Shown: positions 6,914 to 17,169 of the stretch, in pieces
Numbering within the stretch: position 1 is the first letter of the stretch
Layout of the letters: each line of letters opens with the position of its first letter
Assembly: GCA_002313795.1 (NCBI GenBank)
Contig: DCCL01000097.1
Span: 1-22,091 of the forward strand
DNA: 22,091 nt
From: Faecalibacterium prausnitzii
GTDB lineage: Bacteria; Bacillota; Clostridia; Oscillospirales; Ruminococcaceae
Direction of reading: 5' to 3'
The notes under the pieces: model-generated
Database searches by the model: none
The model's input: the letters and a program-made list of their open reading frames with translations, nothing else
Told to the model about the DNA's origin: nothing
Program-made: the position numbers and the translations under genes

Positions 6914-8647
6914 ATGAAAAAAGATGAAAATAAGTTTTCAAAACTCAATATTTTGGTGATTGGTAGAACAGGTGTCGGAAAAAGTACGTTAATAAACAGT
7001 ATGTTCGGCAGCAATCTGACTCAAGTCGGTATTGGAGTGCCGGTTACTCAAACTATTCGTAAAATAGAGAAAGATGGTGTTCCTCTTGCAATTTACGATA
7101 CCCCGGGGCTGGAGCTTTCTGACCGCAATGGTTCGGAAGATATGATGGTTCAAATCACCGAGCTCCTCCGGAAGGGTGACTGGAACAAAAAACTGAATGA
7201 GAAAATCCACTGTATTTGGTATTGCGTCAGTGCAAGTGCGTTTCGAGTCGATGCTGAGGAAAAAGCCTTTATCCAGAAACTTGCAGAAAGAAGTCGGAAG
7301 TGCAGCGTCCCGATTGTTTTAGTCCTGACACAGGGATTTTCCAAGAAGAGAACGGGAGAAATAATCGCCGATCTCCGACGGGAACAGCTTCCGGTTTGTA
7401 AGATGATTCCGGTTCTGGCACAGGACTTTCAGGTAGACGAAGGATTTCCGATCATAAAGGCATATGGTCTTGATGAACTGGATGCGGCAACACAAGATGT
7501 GCTACCGACATTTGTGAGAGAAAAATTTATAGAGGTGAAGAAGGGAAAAGAAATGGGACAAAACGAAAAGCTCCCGAAGCTGAATATTATGGTCGTCGGA
7601 AAAACAGGCGTGGGCAAAAGCACCCTGCTCAACAGCCTGTTTGGAGAAAACCTGGCGATTACGGGAAATGGCAAGCCAATCACCCAGAAAATTCGTAAGT
7701 TTGAGCCGGAAGGGTTTCCTATCTCCATCTACGATACCCCTGGCATGGAGCTGGATGGAGAACATTCTGCAGAGAGCTTGCTAAATGAGGTCACGAAGCT
7801 GATTCAGGATAAGATGAAGAGCAATGACATTGAGCAGGCTATCCATTGCATCCTTTACTGTATCAACACGACATCCAGCAGGTTCGAAGAGAGCGAAAGT
7901 GACTTTTTGCAGAAACTGACGGTCAACACGAGCCAGTGCAATACACCAGTCATTCTGGTGCTGACGCAGTCCTTCTCCAAGAAAAAGGCAGAAGAAATGC
8001 TCAATGAGATTCGAAAAATGACCCTTCCAGTCCGTAGGGTCGTGCCGGTTCTGGCACAGGACTATGAAATCAGCGAAGACTTCCCAACCATAAAGGCTTT
8101 TGGTCTGGATAAACTGGTCGAAGCCATGAGCGATGTGCTGCCGGAAGCAGTGCGGGATACGTTCGTGGCGATGCAGATCGTAAATCTGGACGCAAAGCAC
8201 GCCAGTGCCCAAAAAACAGTCACAGCAGCAGCCCTTGCCGCTGCGGCAACGGGAGCAGCACCTATCCCGTTTTCGGATGCAGCACTGCTGGTGCCTGCGC
8301 AAGTAGCAATGCTCGTGCGCATCACGGCCATTTACCGGATACCCATCCAGAAGGCAGCACTGACGACCATTGCAACAGCGGCAGTCGGTACGGTAGGAAC
8401 GACCATCCTCGGAAAAACCATCGTATCGAATGCACTGAAATTTATTCCCGGTGTCGGCACTGTCGCAGGCGGAGCTATCTCTGCAACAACGGCGGCGGCG
8501 TTGACCACCGCACTGGGAAATACATACATCGGCCTGATGACAAAAATCGCAAGGGGTGAGATGAAGACGACAGACCTTTCAACAAAGGAAGGACAGGAAG
8601 CATTCAAACGGGAATTCAAGGCGCAGATGAAGGCTGGAAAACGTTGA
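6914..8647 (+). CDS. Tandem double-G-domain GTPase with C-terminal DUF697 membrane domain
   Basis: This 577-residue protein has two consecutive Era/MMR_HSR1-type GTPase domains. The first has G1 GRTGVGKS at 17-24, G3 DTPG at 62-65 and VLVLTQGFSKK at 134-144. The second has G1 GKTGVGKS at 229-236, G3 DTPG at 274-277 and VLVLTQSFSKK at 348-358. In both, the place of the G4 NKxD motif is LTQxFSKK, lacking the usual Asp, so guanine specificity may be relaxed. Residues 440-550 form a DUF697-like hydrophobic domain (PIPFSDAALLVPAQVAMLVR) expected to enter or bind membrane. The second half is closely similar to the whole of the GTPase at 9019, pointing to duplication and fusion. The first G domain is noticeably more AT-rich than the second. 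GAGGGGG precedes the ATG. Confidence 0.9.
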   Translation: MKKDENKFSKLNILVIGRTGVGKSTLINSMFGSNLTQVGIGVPVTQTIRKIEKDGVPLAIYDTPGLELSDRNGSEDMMVQITELLRKGDWNKKLNEKIHCIWYCVSASAFRVDAEEKAFIQKLAERSRKCSVPIVLVLTQGFSKKRTGEIIADLRREQLPVCKMIPVLAQDFQVDEGFPIIKAYGLDELDAATQDVLPTFVREKFIEVKKGKEMGQNEKLPKLNIMVVGKTGVGKSTLLNSLFGENLAITGNGKPITQKIRKFEPEGFPISIYDTPGMELDGEHSAESLLNEVTKLIQDKMKSNDIEQAIHCILYCINTTSSRFEESESDFLQKLTVNTSQCNTPVILVLTQSFSKKKAEEMLNEIRKMTLPVRRVVPVLAQDYEISEDFPTIKAFGLDKLVEAMSDVLPEAVRDTFVAMQIVNLDAKHASAQKTVTAAALAAAATGAAPIPFSDAALLVPAQVAMLVRITAIYRIPIQKAALTTIATAAVGTVGTTILGKTIVSNALKFIPGVGTVAGGAISATTAAALTTALGNTYIGLMTKIARGEMKTTDLSTKEGQEAFKREFKAQMKAGKR

Positions 8648-8720
8648 TTCAGTACACAATATCGAACGAAGCTGGCACGAGAAGATGCTGGTTTTGAATA
8701 CAAACACAGGAGGAACTAAA

Positions 8721-9026
8721 ATGGACAACGATGTGAAAAAAGTCGTAGAAGAGACGGCAAAGGAAGTTGTGGGAGCACAGACGGAGCATCCCAAGAAGAA
8801 GAAAAAACTGGGAGGTCTCGCCCTGTACCTGTTGGGAAGTGCTGTCGTCACTGCCGGCATGGCGGCGGTGATGCCAAAAGTGATGGATAAGGTAGGCCAG
8901 AAGATCTACACGGAAAATCTGAAAAAGCAGGGTGCTGATGACGACTGGGAACAGGCGATTCGGAATCGGCATCAGGCAAAGACAGAGGCCGGAAAAGAAG
9001 CAGAGGAGGAAAAGGAAAATGTCTGA
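8721..9026 (+). CDS. Small single-span membrane protein between the two GTPases
   Basis: The 101-residue protein has an acidic-amphipathic N terminus, a basic patch HPKKKKKLGG, one hydrophobic helix at about 32-52 (GLALYLLGSAVVTAGMAAVM) and a highly charged C terminus ending KEAEEEKENV. AGGAGG 7 nt before the ATG at 8721 sets the start; the frame is open to an ATG at 8685, but without a ribosome site. Its last 8 bases overlap the start of the downstream GTPase (ATGTCTGA), implying translational coupling. I do not recognise it; it is likely a membrane anchor or partner for the GTPase. Confidence 0.7.
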   Translation: MDNDVKKVVEETAKEVVGAQTEHPKKKKKLGGLALYLLGSAVVTAGMAAVMPKVMDKVGQKIYTENLKKQGADDDWEQAIRNRHQAKTEAGKEAEEEKENV

Positions 9027-10173
9027 CTTTAGTGCTTATGATGCTGCGCAGGCTGCACAGAAAATCATGGATGAAATTAAAGAAAATTACAGCAGCCTTA
9101 CGACATTAAATGTTGTAGTCATTGGCAAGACCGGTGTTGGAAAAAGTACGTTGATCAACAGCGTATTTGGTAAAAATGTGGCAGAAGTTGGGCTTGGCAG
9201 GCCAGTCACACAGAGCATTCGCAAGCTTGAAAAAGAAGGCACCCCGCTTGCTATCTATGATACCCCGGGTCTGGAGCTTCAAGGGGACCATTCTACCGAA
9301 AATCTGCTGGAACAGGTTACGGACCTCATCAATGAGGGCATCCAAAGTGAAGATGTAAATCAGGCAATTCACTGCATCTGGTATTGCATCAATACAGCGT
9401 CGAGCCGTGTTGAGCCGACGGAAATGAACTTTCTGCGTAAACTTGGCGAGAATACAAGAAGATGCAATGTTCCGGTCATTCTCGTGTTGACACAGGCGTT
9501 CTCCAAGAAAAAGACGGAGGAAATGGTTACTGCACTTCGGAAAGAAAACCTCCCGGTCCGTGAGGTCGTTCCTGTTCTGGCGCAGGACTATGAGATCAGT
9601 GAGGAATTTCCAACAATCAAGGCGTTTGGCATTGATAAGCTGGTCAAGCTTATGAATGAGCTGTTGCCGGATACGGTGCGGGATACCTTTATCGCCCTGC
9701 AGATCGCCAGCATCGACCTCAAACGAAAGCGTGCGCGTGCAGCGGTCACGGCTGCCGCTGGTGCAGCCGCTCTGACAGGTGCATCGCCCATCCCGTTCTC
9801 GGATGCTGCCATCCTTGTGCCGACTCAGATCTCTATGCTGGCAGGCATCACAGCGATTTTCGGCCTTCCTATTGAAAAGGCTGCGCTCACGAGCATTGTT
9901 ACTGCGACCATCGGCACAGCAGGCACAACGGTTCTGGGAAAGACGGTCGTGTCAAATCTTATCAAGATGATCCCCGGCGCAGGTACTGTTGTTGGCGCGG
10001 TGATCTCTGGTACAACGGCGGCTACGCTGACGGGTGCGCTGGGCGAGGCGTACATTGCTATCCTGACCCGGGTGGCCAGCGGCGATATGAGTTTTGCGGA
10101 ACTGACCAGCATGGAAGGCATGCAAGAGCTGCGGCGCGAGTTCGAAAAGCAGCTGCGGATGGGCCGGAGCTGA
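9019..10173 (+). CDS. Era-like GTPase with C-terminal DUF697 membrane domain
   Basis: This 384-residue protein begins MSDFSAYDAAQAAQKIMDEI. Its single G domain has G1 GKTGVGKS at 36-43, a switch-I Thr in RPVTQSI at 61-67, G3 DTPG at 81-84 and the unusual VLVLTQAFSKK at 155-165 in place of NKxD. DUF697 follows at about 245-352 (PIPFSDAAILVPTQISMLAG, VLGKTVVSNLIKMIPGAGTV). GGAGG upstream selects ATG 9019 over the longer frame from 8932. It is a near paralogue of residues 220-577 of the preceding GTPase, so two or three such G domains could assemble together, as dynamin- or IRG-like proteins do. Expected activity is GTP-driven action at a membrane; the assembly idea is inference. It is the last gene of the operon. 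Confidence 0.92.
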   Translation: MSDFSAYDAAQAAQKIMDEIKENYSSLTTLNVVVIGKTGVGKSTLINSVFGKNVAEVGLGRPVTQSIRKLEKEGTPLAIYDTPGLELQGDHSTENLLEQVTDLINEGIQSEDVNQAIHCIWYCINTASSRVEPTEMNFLRKLGENTRRCNVPVILVLTQAFSKKKTEEMVTALRKENLPVREVVPVLAQDYEISEEFPTIKAFGIDKLVKLMNELLPDTVRDTFIALQIASIDLKRKRARAAVTAAAGAAALTGASPIPFSDAAILVPTQISMLAGITAIFGLPIEKAALTSIVTATIGTAGTTVLGKTVVSNLIKMIPGAGTVVGAVISGTTAATLTGALGEAYIAILTRVASGDMSFAELTSMEGMQELRREFEKQLRMGRS

Positions 10174-10267
10174 TAAAACAGAGCCGGAAGCACGGAGAAA
10201 AACAAAGTGAAGTAAAAAGTCCACTGCACTTTCAAGTTATTACAATTCCGGTCGATTGCACATACAA

Positions 10268-10302
10268 TACAAGTATCACTTCATGAACGGAGGGTACTTG
10301 TA
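10268..10302. promoter_or_regulatory. 8-bp inverted repeat before the XRE gene, possible operator
   Basis: TACAAGTA (10268-10275) and TACTTGTA (10295-10302) are perfect inverted copies 19 nt apart. They lie between a TACAAT -10-like box (10263-10268) and the ATG at 10305, and the ribosome site GGAGGG falls in the loop. The repeat could be an autoregulatory operator of the XRE protein or an RNA hairpin masking the ribosome site. Confidence 0.45.
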
Positions 10303-10304
10303 CT

Positions 10305-10667
10305 ATGGTGGACTACGCCGACATCGGAAAACGCATTCGCACCTGCCGCCTTGCAAAAGGCATGACGCAGGAGCAGCTGGCCAATGAGGTCGGCGTGGTG
10401 GTCACGCATATCAGCCATATTGAGACGGGCAACTCTGTGCCCAGCCTGAAAACGCTCATCGATATCATCAATGCGCTGGACTGTTCGGCAGATGAGCTGC
10501 TCTGCATTGAGGTCAAAAAGGCAAAGCCGGTATTTGACAGCTGGATGGTCGAGCAGCTTGCAGACTGCTCTGTGGATGAGGCGAAGATCATCAAGGAAAC
10601 GGTGGTCAGCCTGAAGAAGTCGCTCCGCAAAGTGTACGGAAAGCCATCGAAGAATCGGTTCGATTGA
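10305..10667 (+). CDS. XRE-family helix-turn-helix regulator
   Basis: In this 120-residue protein, residues 6-65 form a classic Cro/C1 helix-turn-helix (IGKRIRTCRLAKGMTQEQLA, VTHISHIETGNSVPSLKTLI, ALDCSADELL). The C-terminal 50 residues are helical (MVEQLADCSVDEAKIIKETV) and may dimerise. GGAGGG lies 10 nt before the ATG, inside an 8-bp inverted repeat that may be its operator. A strong terminator follows 3 nt after the stop, so it does not share a transcript with cas3. It sits between the GTPase operon and the CRISPR-Cas operon and could control either, or itself only; the sequence does not decide. Confidence 0.92.
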   Translation: MVDYADIGKRIRTCRLAKGMTQEQLANEVGVVVTHISHIETGNSVPSLKTLIDIINALDCSADELLCIEVKKAKPVFDSWMVEQLADCSVDEAKIIKETVVSLKKSLRKVYGKPSKNRFD

Positions 10668-10670
10668 AGA

Positions 10671-10710
10671 AGTCCCTGAGGCAGTTGAAAAACTGCTTCA
10701 GGGACTTTTT
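10671..10710 (+). terminator. Strong rho-independent terminator after the XRE gene
   Basis: A 16-bp stem (10671-10686 with 10691-10706, one G-T pair) is capped by a GAAA tetraloop and followed by a T run to 10710. It insulates the cas operon from upstream transcription. Confidence 0.95.
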
Positions 10711-10716
10711 GCATCA

Positions 10717-10744
10717 CCCCCCCCAATCTTCCGTCAACGGAAGA
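10717..10744. repeat. C8 tract and 8-bp palindrome
   Basis: Eight consecutive C residues (10717-10724) are followed by TCTTCCGT (10727-10734), CA, and ACGGAAGA (10737-10744), a near-contiguous palindrome just upstream of the cas promoter. It could be a protein-binding site; there is no T run, so it is not a terminator on either strand. Confidence 0.5.
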
Positions 10745-10781
10745 CCCGGAAAATTTTTTATGATAAAGCTCAAATTCCGTC

Positions 10782-10810
10782 TTGCAAAATCTGTCAGCGT
10801 GGTGTATACT
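10782..10810 (+). promoter_or_regulatory. Strong promoter of the cas operon leader
   Basis: TTGCAA (10782-10787) and TATACT (10805-10810) are separated by exactly 17 bp. It is the best promoter-like sequence between the upstream terminator and cas3 and would give a leader of about 270 nt that runs through two degenerate CRISPR-like repeats. Confidence 0.7.
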
Positions 10811-10833
10811 GAAAGCACGGACGGATTTGATAA

Positions 10834-10844
10834 CAAAGTATAGC

Positions 10845-10849
<5 letters not shown>
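10834..10849 (+). repeat. 16-nt direct repeat, copy 1 (possible target site)
   Basis: CAAAGTATAGCATGAA here is identical to 10894-10909, 60 bp downstream. This copy begins about 17 nt after the expected transcription start and is preceded by AA. The second copy directly follows degenerate CRISPR repeat 1, in the place of a crRNA guide. Confidence 0.85.
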
Positions 10850-13804
<2,955 letters not shown>

Positions 13805-13811
13805 CGCGCAG

Positions 13812-13834
13812 GCAATATCCGTAATGTATATTGC
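13812..13834. promoter_or_regulatory. 7-bp inverted repeat between cas3 and cse1
   Basis: GCAATAT (13812-13818) and ATATTGC (13828-13834) are perfect inverted copies with a 9-nt spacer, in the only sizeable gap inside the cas operon. There is no good -10/-35 pair, so it may be an operator or an mRNA hairpin setting the Cas3 to Cascade ratio. Confidence 0.4.
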
Positions 13835-13870
13835 ACTATTTTCTTGACTTGCGATAAAAGGAGGAGGAAG

Positions 13871-15499
13871 ATGGAGCAGAAAGAATTTGACCTGCTGCGG
13901 GAATCGTGGGTGCGGGTGCGTCTGCAGGATTACAGGGTGGAGGAAGTCTCCCTGATGGACGCACTTCTGTACGCCCACGAATACCGCGGCCTTGCAGGAG
14001 AGCTTCCCACGCAGGATGCCGCCATGCTGCGGCTGCTGCTGGCTGTGCTGCATACCGTGTTTTCGCGGGTGGATGTGGATGGCCGTGATGCACCCCTTGA
14101 AAACGCCGAGGATGCTCTGATACGCTGGAATGAGCTGTACCGGCTGGGGCGTTTCCCGGAAGCGCCTGTCCGGGACTATCTGACCCGGTGGGAAGACCGC
14201 TTCTGGCTGTTTCACCCGGAACGTCCCTTCTGGCAGGTGCCGGAAGCGAAGATCGGCACAGAGTATACAGCATCCAAACTGAACGGTGAGCTCTCCGAGA
14301 GCAGCAATAAGCTGCGGCTGTTCTCTTCCTATGCGGGAGAGGGCAAGGCGGGCCTGAGCTATGCGCAGGCGGCCCGCTGGCTGCTGAGCGTGAACGGCTA
14401 CGATGACACTTCGGCAAAGCCCAAGGGCAAGGGCCTGCCCTCCGTGGGTGCCGGGTGGCTGGGCAAGCTGGGATATATCCAGGCCAACGGAGAAAATCTG
14501 TTCGAGACCCTGATGCTGAACCTGACCCTGTTGCAGGATGGCACGAAGCCCTGGGGAGAAAATCATCCCTGCTGGGAACTGGAAAAGCCCCGCAGCGCAG
14601 AGCGGACAGAAATCGAACAGCCGGATAATCCGGCCCAGCTTCTGACCCTCCAATCCCGGCGTCTCCTGCTCAAACGGGAGGGGGAGACCGTGACGGGCTT
14701 TACCCTGCTGGGCGGCGATTTCTTCCAGCGGGAGAATGCATTCTCGGAGCAGATGACAGTCTGGCGTGACGCCGACCCGGCAAAAACCAAAAAGACCGGA
14801 CAGACGAATTACGTGCCAAGCCGCCACGACCCGGCCAAACAGTTCTGGCGGGAGTTCCCGGCGGTGTTCTGCGAGGGAGAAGGCACTCGGAAGCCGGGCG
14901 TTGTCCGGTGGGTGGAGAGCCTTCAGGATGACCCGGAATGTCCGCTGGACCGCAAGCGGCTGATCCATTTTATGATATGCGGCATGAAGTATGGCGATAA
15001 GGATTTCTTCGTGAATGATTCCTTCAGCGACGGCCTGACCTTTCATGCGGCGATGCTGGACACCATGAAGAAAAAATGGAGAACGGCAGTCTCCACAGAG
15101 ATCGGAAAGTGCGAAAAGACGGCATTTATCATGGGCCGTCTGGCGCAGGAACTTGACCTTGCCGCCGGAGACAAGAACGATACCTCTGCAGATGCAGCCC
15201 GGGCACAGTTCTATTTTCTCATCGACCGGCCTTTCCGGCAGTGGCTGCAAAGCATCGACCCGGAGAATAATGATGTGAATGAAAAAGCGGACGAATGGCG
15301 GGACCGGCTGTATCGGCTTGCAGTGGAGATGGGCCGGAACATGGTCGAAGAAGCGGGAGATGCCGCCTTCGTAGGGCGTGTCATCGAAAACAAGAAGACC
15401 GAGAAAAAATATCGGTATACAGCCCCCAGAGCCTATAACAGTTTCCTGTACAACCTGAGACAGGAACTGTTTCCGAAAGAACAGGGAGGAACGGCATGA
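13871..15499 (+). CDS. casA: Cascade large subunit Cse1/Cas8e
   Basis: Cse1 (CasA, Cas8e) is the large subunit of Cascade. It reads the PAM, helps open target DNA and recruits Cas3. The 542-residue protein begins MEQKEFDLLRESWVRVRLQD, the usual start of the family, and has ERPFWQVP near 125 and GGDFFQRENAFSEQMTVWR in the middle. The C-terminal part (from about 390) is helical, as in the four-helix bundle of the family. The length is close to typical (about 500-560). GGAGGAGG 7 nt upstream fixes the ATG at 13871. The stop codon overlaps the start of cse2 (ATGA), indicating coupled translation. Confidence 0.95.
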   Translation: MEQKEFDLLRESWVRVRLQDYRVEEVSLMDALLYAHEYRGLAGELPTQDAAMLRLLLAVLHTVFSRVDVDGRDAPLENAEDALIRWNELYRLGRFPEAPVRDYLTRWEDRFWLFHPERPFWQVPEAKIGTEYTASKLNGELSESSNKLRLFSSYAGEGKAGLSYAQAARWLLSVNGYDDTSAKPKGKGLPSVGAGWLGKLGYIQANGENLFETLMLNLTLLQDGTKPWGENHPCWELEKPRSAERTEIEQPDNPAQLLTLQSRRLLLKREGETVTGFTLLGGDFFQRENAFSEQMTVWRDADPAKTKKTGQTNYVPSRHDPAKQFWREFPAVFCEGEGTRKPGVVRWVESLQDDPECPLDRKRLIHFMICGMKYGDKDFFVNDSFSDGLTFHAAMLDTMKKKWRTAVSTEIGKCEKTAFIMGRLAQELDLAAGDKNDTSADAARAQFYFLIDRPFRQWLQSIDPENNDVNEKADEWRDRLYRLAVEMGRNMVEEAGDAAFVGRVIENKKTEKKYRYTAPRAYNSFLYNLRQELFPKEQGGTA

Positions 15500-16092
15500 A
15501 AGCAAATGATGTGAAAAGCTGTGTGAGCCGTCAGCTGATGCGGCTGCAAAGCCTGCCGGAACCGCAGTGGCGGGCAGAGCTGGCAGAACTGCGCCGTGGT
15601 GTGGGACACCGTCCCGGCGACCTGCCCGAATTATGGGGAAGCTTTCTGGAACAGATGGACCAGACTCTCTGGGGAGGAAAAGAACCTTCGGCAGCGGAAT
15701 GGGCCGTCTATCTCTCGCTGACGCTCTACGCGCTGCACCAGCAGGGCGACCGCACCCCCTCTATGAATCAGCCGGGCTGCACCCTGGGCAAGGCTGTGCG
15801 TCAGCTGGCAGAAAAGTCGGCAGCACCCGGGCAGGACTGGACGGAAAGCAGTGTCCTGCGGCGGTTCAATGCGCTGGCAACGTCGGATTCCATGCCGGAG
15901 GTGTCGCACCACCTGCGGGGAATGATTCAGCTGCTGCGGCGGGCAGACCTGCCGCTGGATTACCCGCAGCTGGCGGAAGAGCTGTATCGGTTCCAGTTCC
16001 CGGAGGGCGCGGCCAGTGTCCGCCTGCAGTGGGGACGGGATCTGTATCGGATGAGTGCAGATGCATCGGAAAACAAAGAAAAGGAGAATTGA
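15496..16092 (+). CDS. casB: Cascade small subunit Cse2/Cas11e
   Basis: Cse2 (CasB, Cas11e) forms the dimer along the belly of Cascade and stabilises the R-loop. The 198-residue protein is largely helical and basic, with family-like features: WAVYLSLTLYALHQQ, the SMNQPGCTLGKAVRQLA region, SSVLRRFNALATSDSMPEVS and HHLRGMIQLLRRADLPLDY, then QWGRDLYR at the C terminus. GGGAGG lies just before the ATG, which overlaps the cse1 stop by 4 nt. Only one base separates its stop from cas7e. Confidence 0.95.
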   Translation: MKANDVKSCVSRQLMRLQSLPEPQWRAELAELRRGVGHRPGDLPELWGSFLEQMDQTLWGGKEPSAAEWAVYLSLTLYALHQQGDRTPSMNQPGCTLGKAVRQLAEKSAAPGQDWTESSVLRRFNALATSDSMPEVSHHLRGMIQLLRRADLPLDYPQLAEELYRFQFPEGAASVRLQWGRDLYRMSADASENKEKEN

Positions 16093-16093
16093 A

Positions 16094-17167
16094 ATGGATG
16101 TCAAGCGTTTATATGTCGATTTTCATGTGCTGCAGACGGTGCCGCCCAGCTGCGTGAACCGCGATGATACCGGCAGCCCCAAGACTGCAGTCTATGGCGG
16201 TGCCACCCGTGCCCGGGTGTCCTCCCAGGCATGGAAGCACGCGGTGCGGATGATGTTTGCCGACGAGATGGCAGATACGGTGGAGACCGGCAAGCGCACC
16301 CTGAAAGCGGTGGACCTAGTGGCAGAGGAACTGGCTGCACTCACTCCGGAAGAGGATGAGGGCAAGCGGAAAAAGACCGCAAAAAAGGCGCTGGAAAATG
16401 CGGGCATCAAGATGAAGGACGACAACAATGCGGCACTGCTTTTCCTGAGCGTGGCGCAGGTCCGTGCGCTGGCACAGCTGGCTGCAGAAGGCTGTGACGA
16501 CAAGGACACCTACAAAAAGGCTCTGAAAGAAAACCCCTCGGTGGATATGGCGCTGTTTGGCCGGATGGTGGCCAGCGACCCGTTCCTGAATTACGATGCT
16601 GCCGCACAGGTGGCACACAGCATCTCCACCCACGCGGTGCAGAATGAGTTCGATTACTTCACGGCAGTGGATGACTGCGCGCCGGAAGATTCGTCGGGCG
16701 CGGGCCATCTGGGAACGGTGGAGTATAACTCTTCCACCCTGTACCGCTACGCCACCGTCAATGTGGTGGAACTGGCGCAGCTTTTGGGGGCCGAAAAGGC
16801 GGCACAGGCCATCCGGGCCTTTGGCGAAGCCTTTATCCGCTCGATGCCCACAGGCAAGCAGAACAGCTTTGCGAACCGCACCCTGCCGGATGCCGTGTAT
16901 GTCACCCTGCGGGAAGACCAGCCGGTGAACCTCTGCGGGGCCTTTGAAAAGCCGGTGCAAAAGAGTGCAGAGGGCTATGCAGAACCGTCCCAAAAGGCAT
17001 TGAAGGAGTATGCACAGAAAGTCTACACCAGCTTTGCAGATGCTCCGGTGCAGAGCTTCGCTGTGGGCGGCGGTCTGGAAGAGCTGGCCCCGGAGATGCC
17101 CATGAAAGCGATGCTGGCTGCACTGGAAAATGCCGTGAAGGAGAAGCTGCCCGGAAACGAGGTGTGA
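16094..17167 (+). CDS. casC: Cascade backbone subunit Cas7e (Cse4/CasC)
   Basis: Cas7e polymerises along the crRNA as the six-subunit backbone of Cascade. The 357-residue protein begins MDVKRLYVDFHVLQTVPPSC. It contains VNRDDTGSPKTAVYGGATRA and RVSSQAWKHAVR, the diagnostic N-terminal RRM signature of the family, then AHSISTHAVQNEFDYFTAVDD and GAGHLGTVEYNSSTLYRYA, the segment that includes the thumb loop. GGAG about 7 nt upstream favours ATG 16094; the frame is open further upstream, inside cse2. The length is typical (about 350). It is the most abundant Cascade protein by stoichiometry and lies centrally in the operon. Confidence 0.97.
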   Translation: MDVKRLYVDFHVLQTVPPSCVNRDDTGSPKTAVYGGATRARVSSQAWKHAVRMMFADEMADTVETGKRTLKAVDLVAEELAALTPEEDEGKRKKTAKKALENAGIKMKDDNNAALLFLSVAQVRALAQLAAEGCDDKDTYKKALKENPSVDMALFGRMVASDPFLNYDAAAQVAHSISTHAVQNEFDYFTAVDDCAPEDSSGAGHLGTVEYNSSTLYRYATVNVVELAQLLGAEKAAQAIRAFGEAFIRSMPTGKQNSFANRTLPDAVYVTLREDQPVNLCGAFEKPVQKSAEGYAEPSQKALKEYAQKVYTSFADAPVQSFAVGGGLEELAPEMPMKAMLAALENAVKEKLPGNEV

Positions 17168-17169
17168 CC

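Noticed and set aside
8932..9018. 29-residue N-terminal extension of the second GTPase
   Set aside because: The extension (Arg/Lys-rich) is the out-of-frame reading of the preceding gene's tail; GGAGG and alignment to the paralogue favour 9019.
10727..10744. Palindrome as a bidirectional terminator
   Set aside because: The loop is only 2 nt and no T run follows on either strand.
13827..13849. Possible separate promoter for cse1 (TATATT, TTGACT)
   Set aside because: The two boxes are in the wrong order and neither has a partner at 16-18 bp, so only the inverted repeat is retained.
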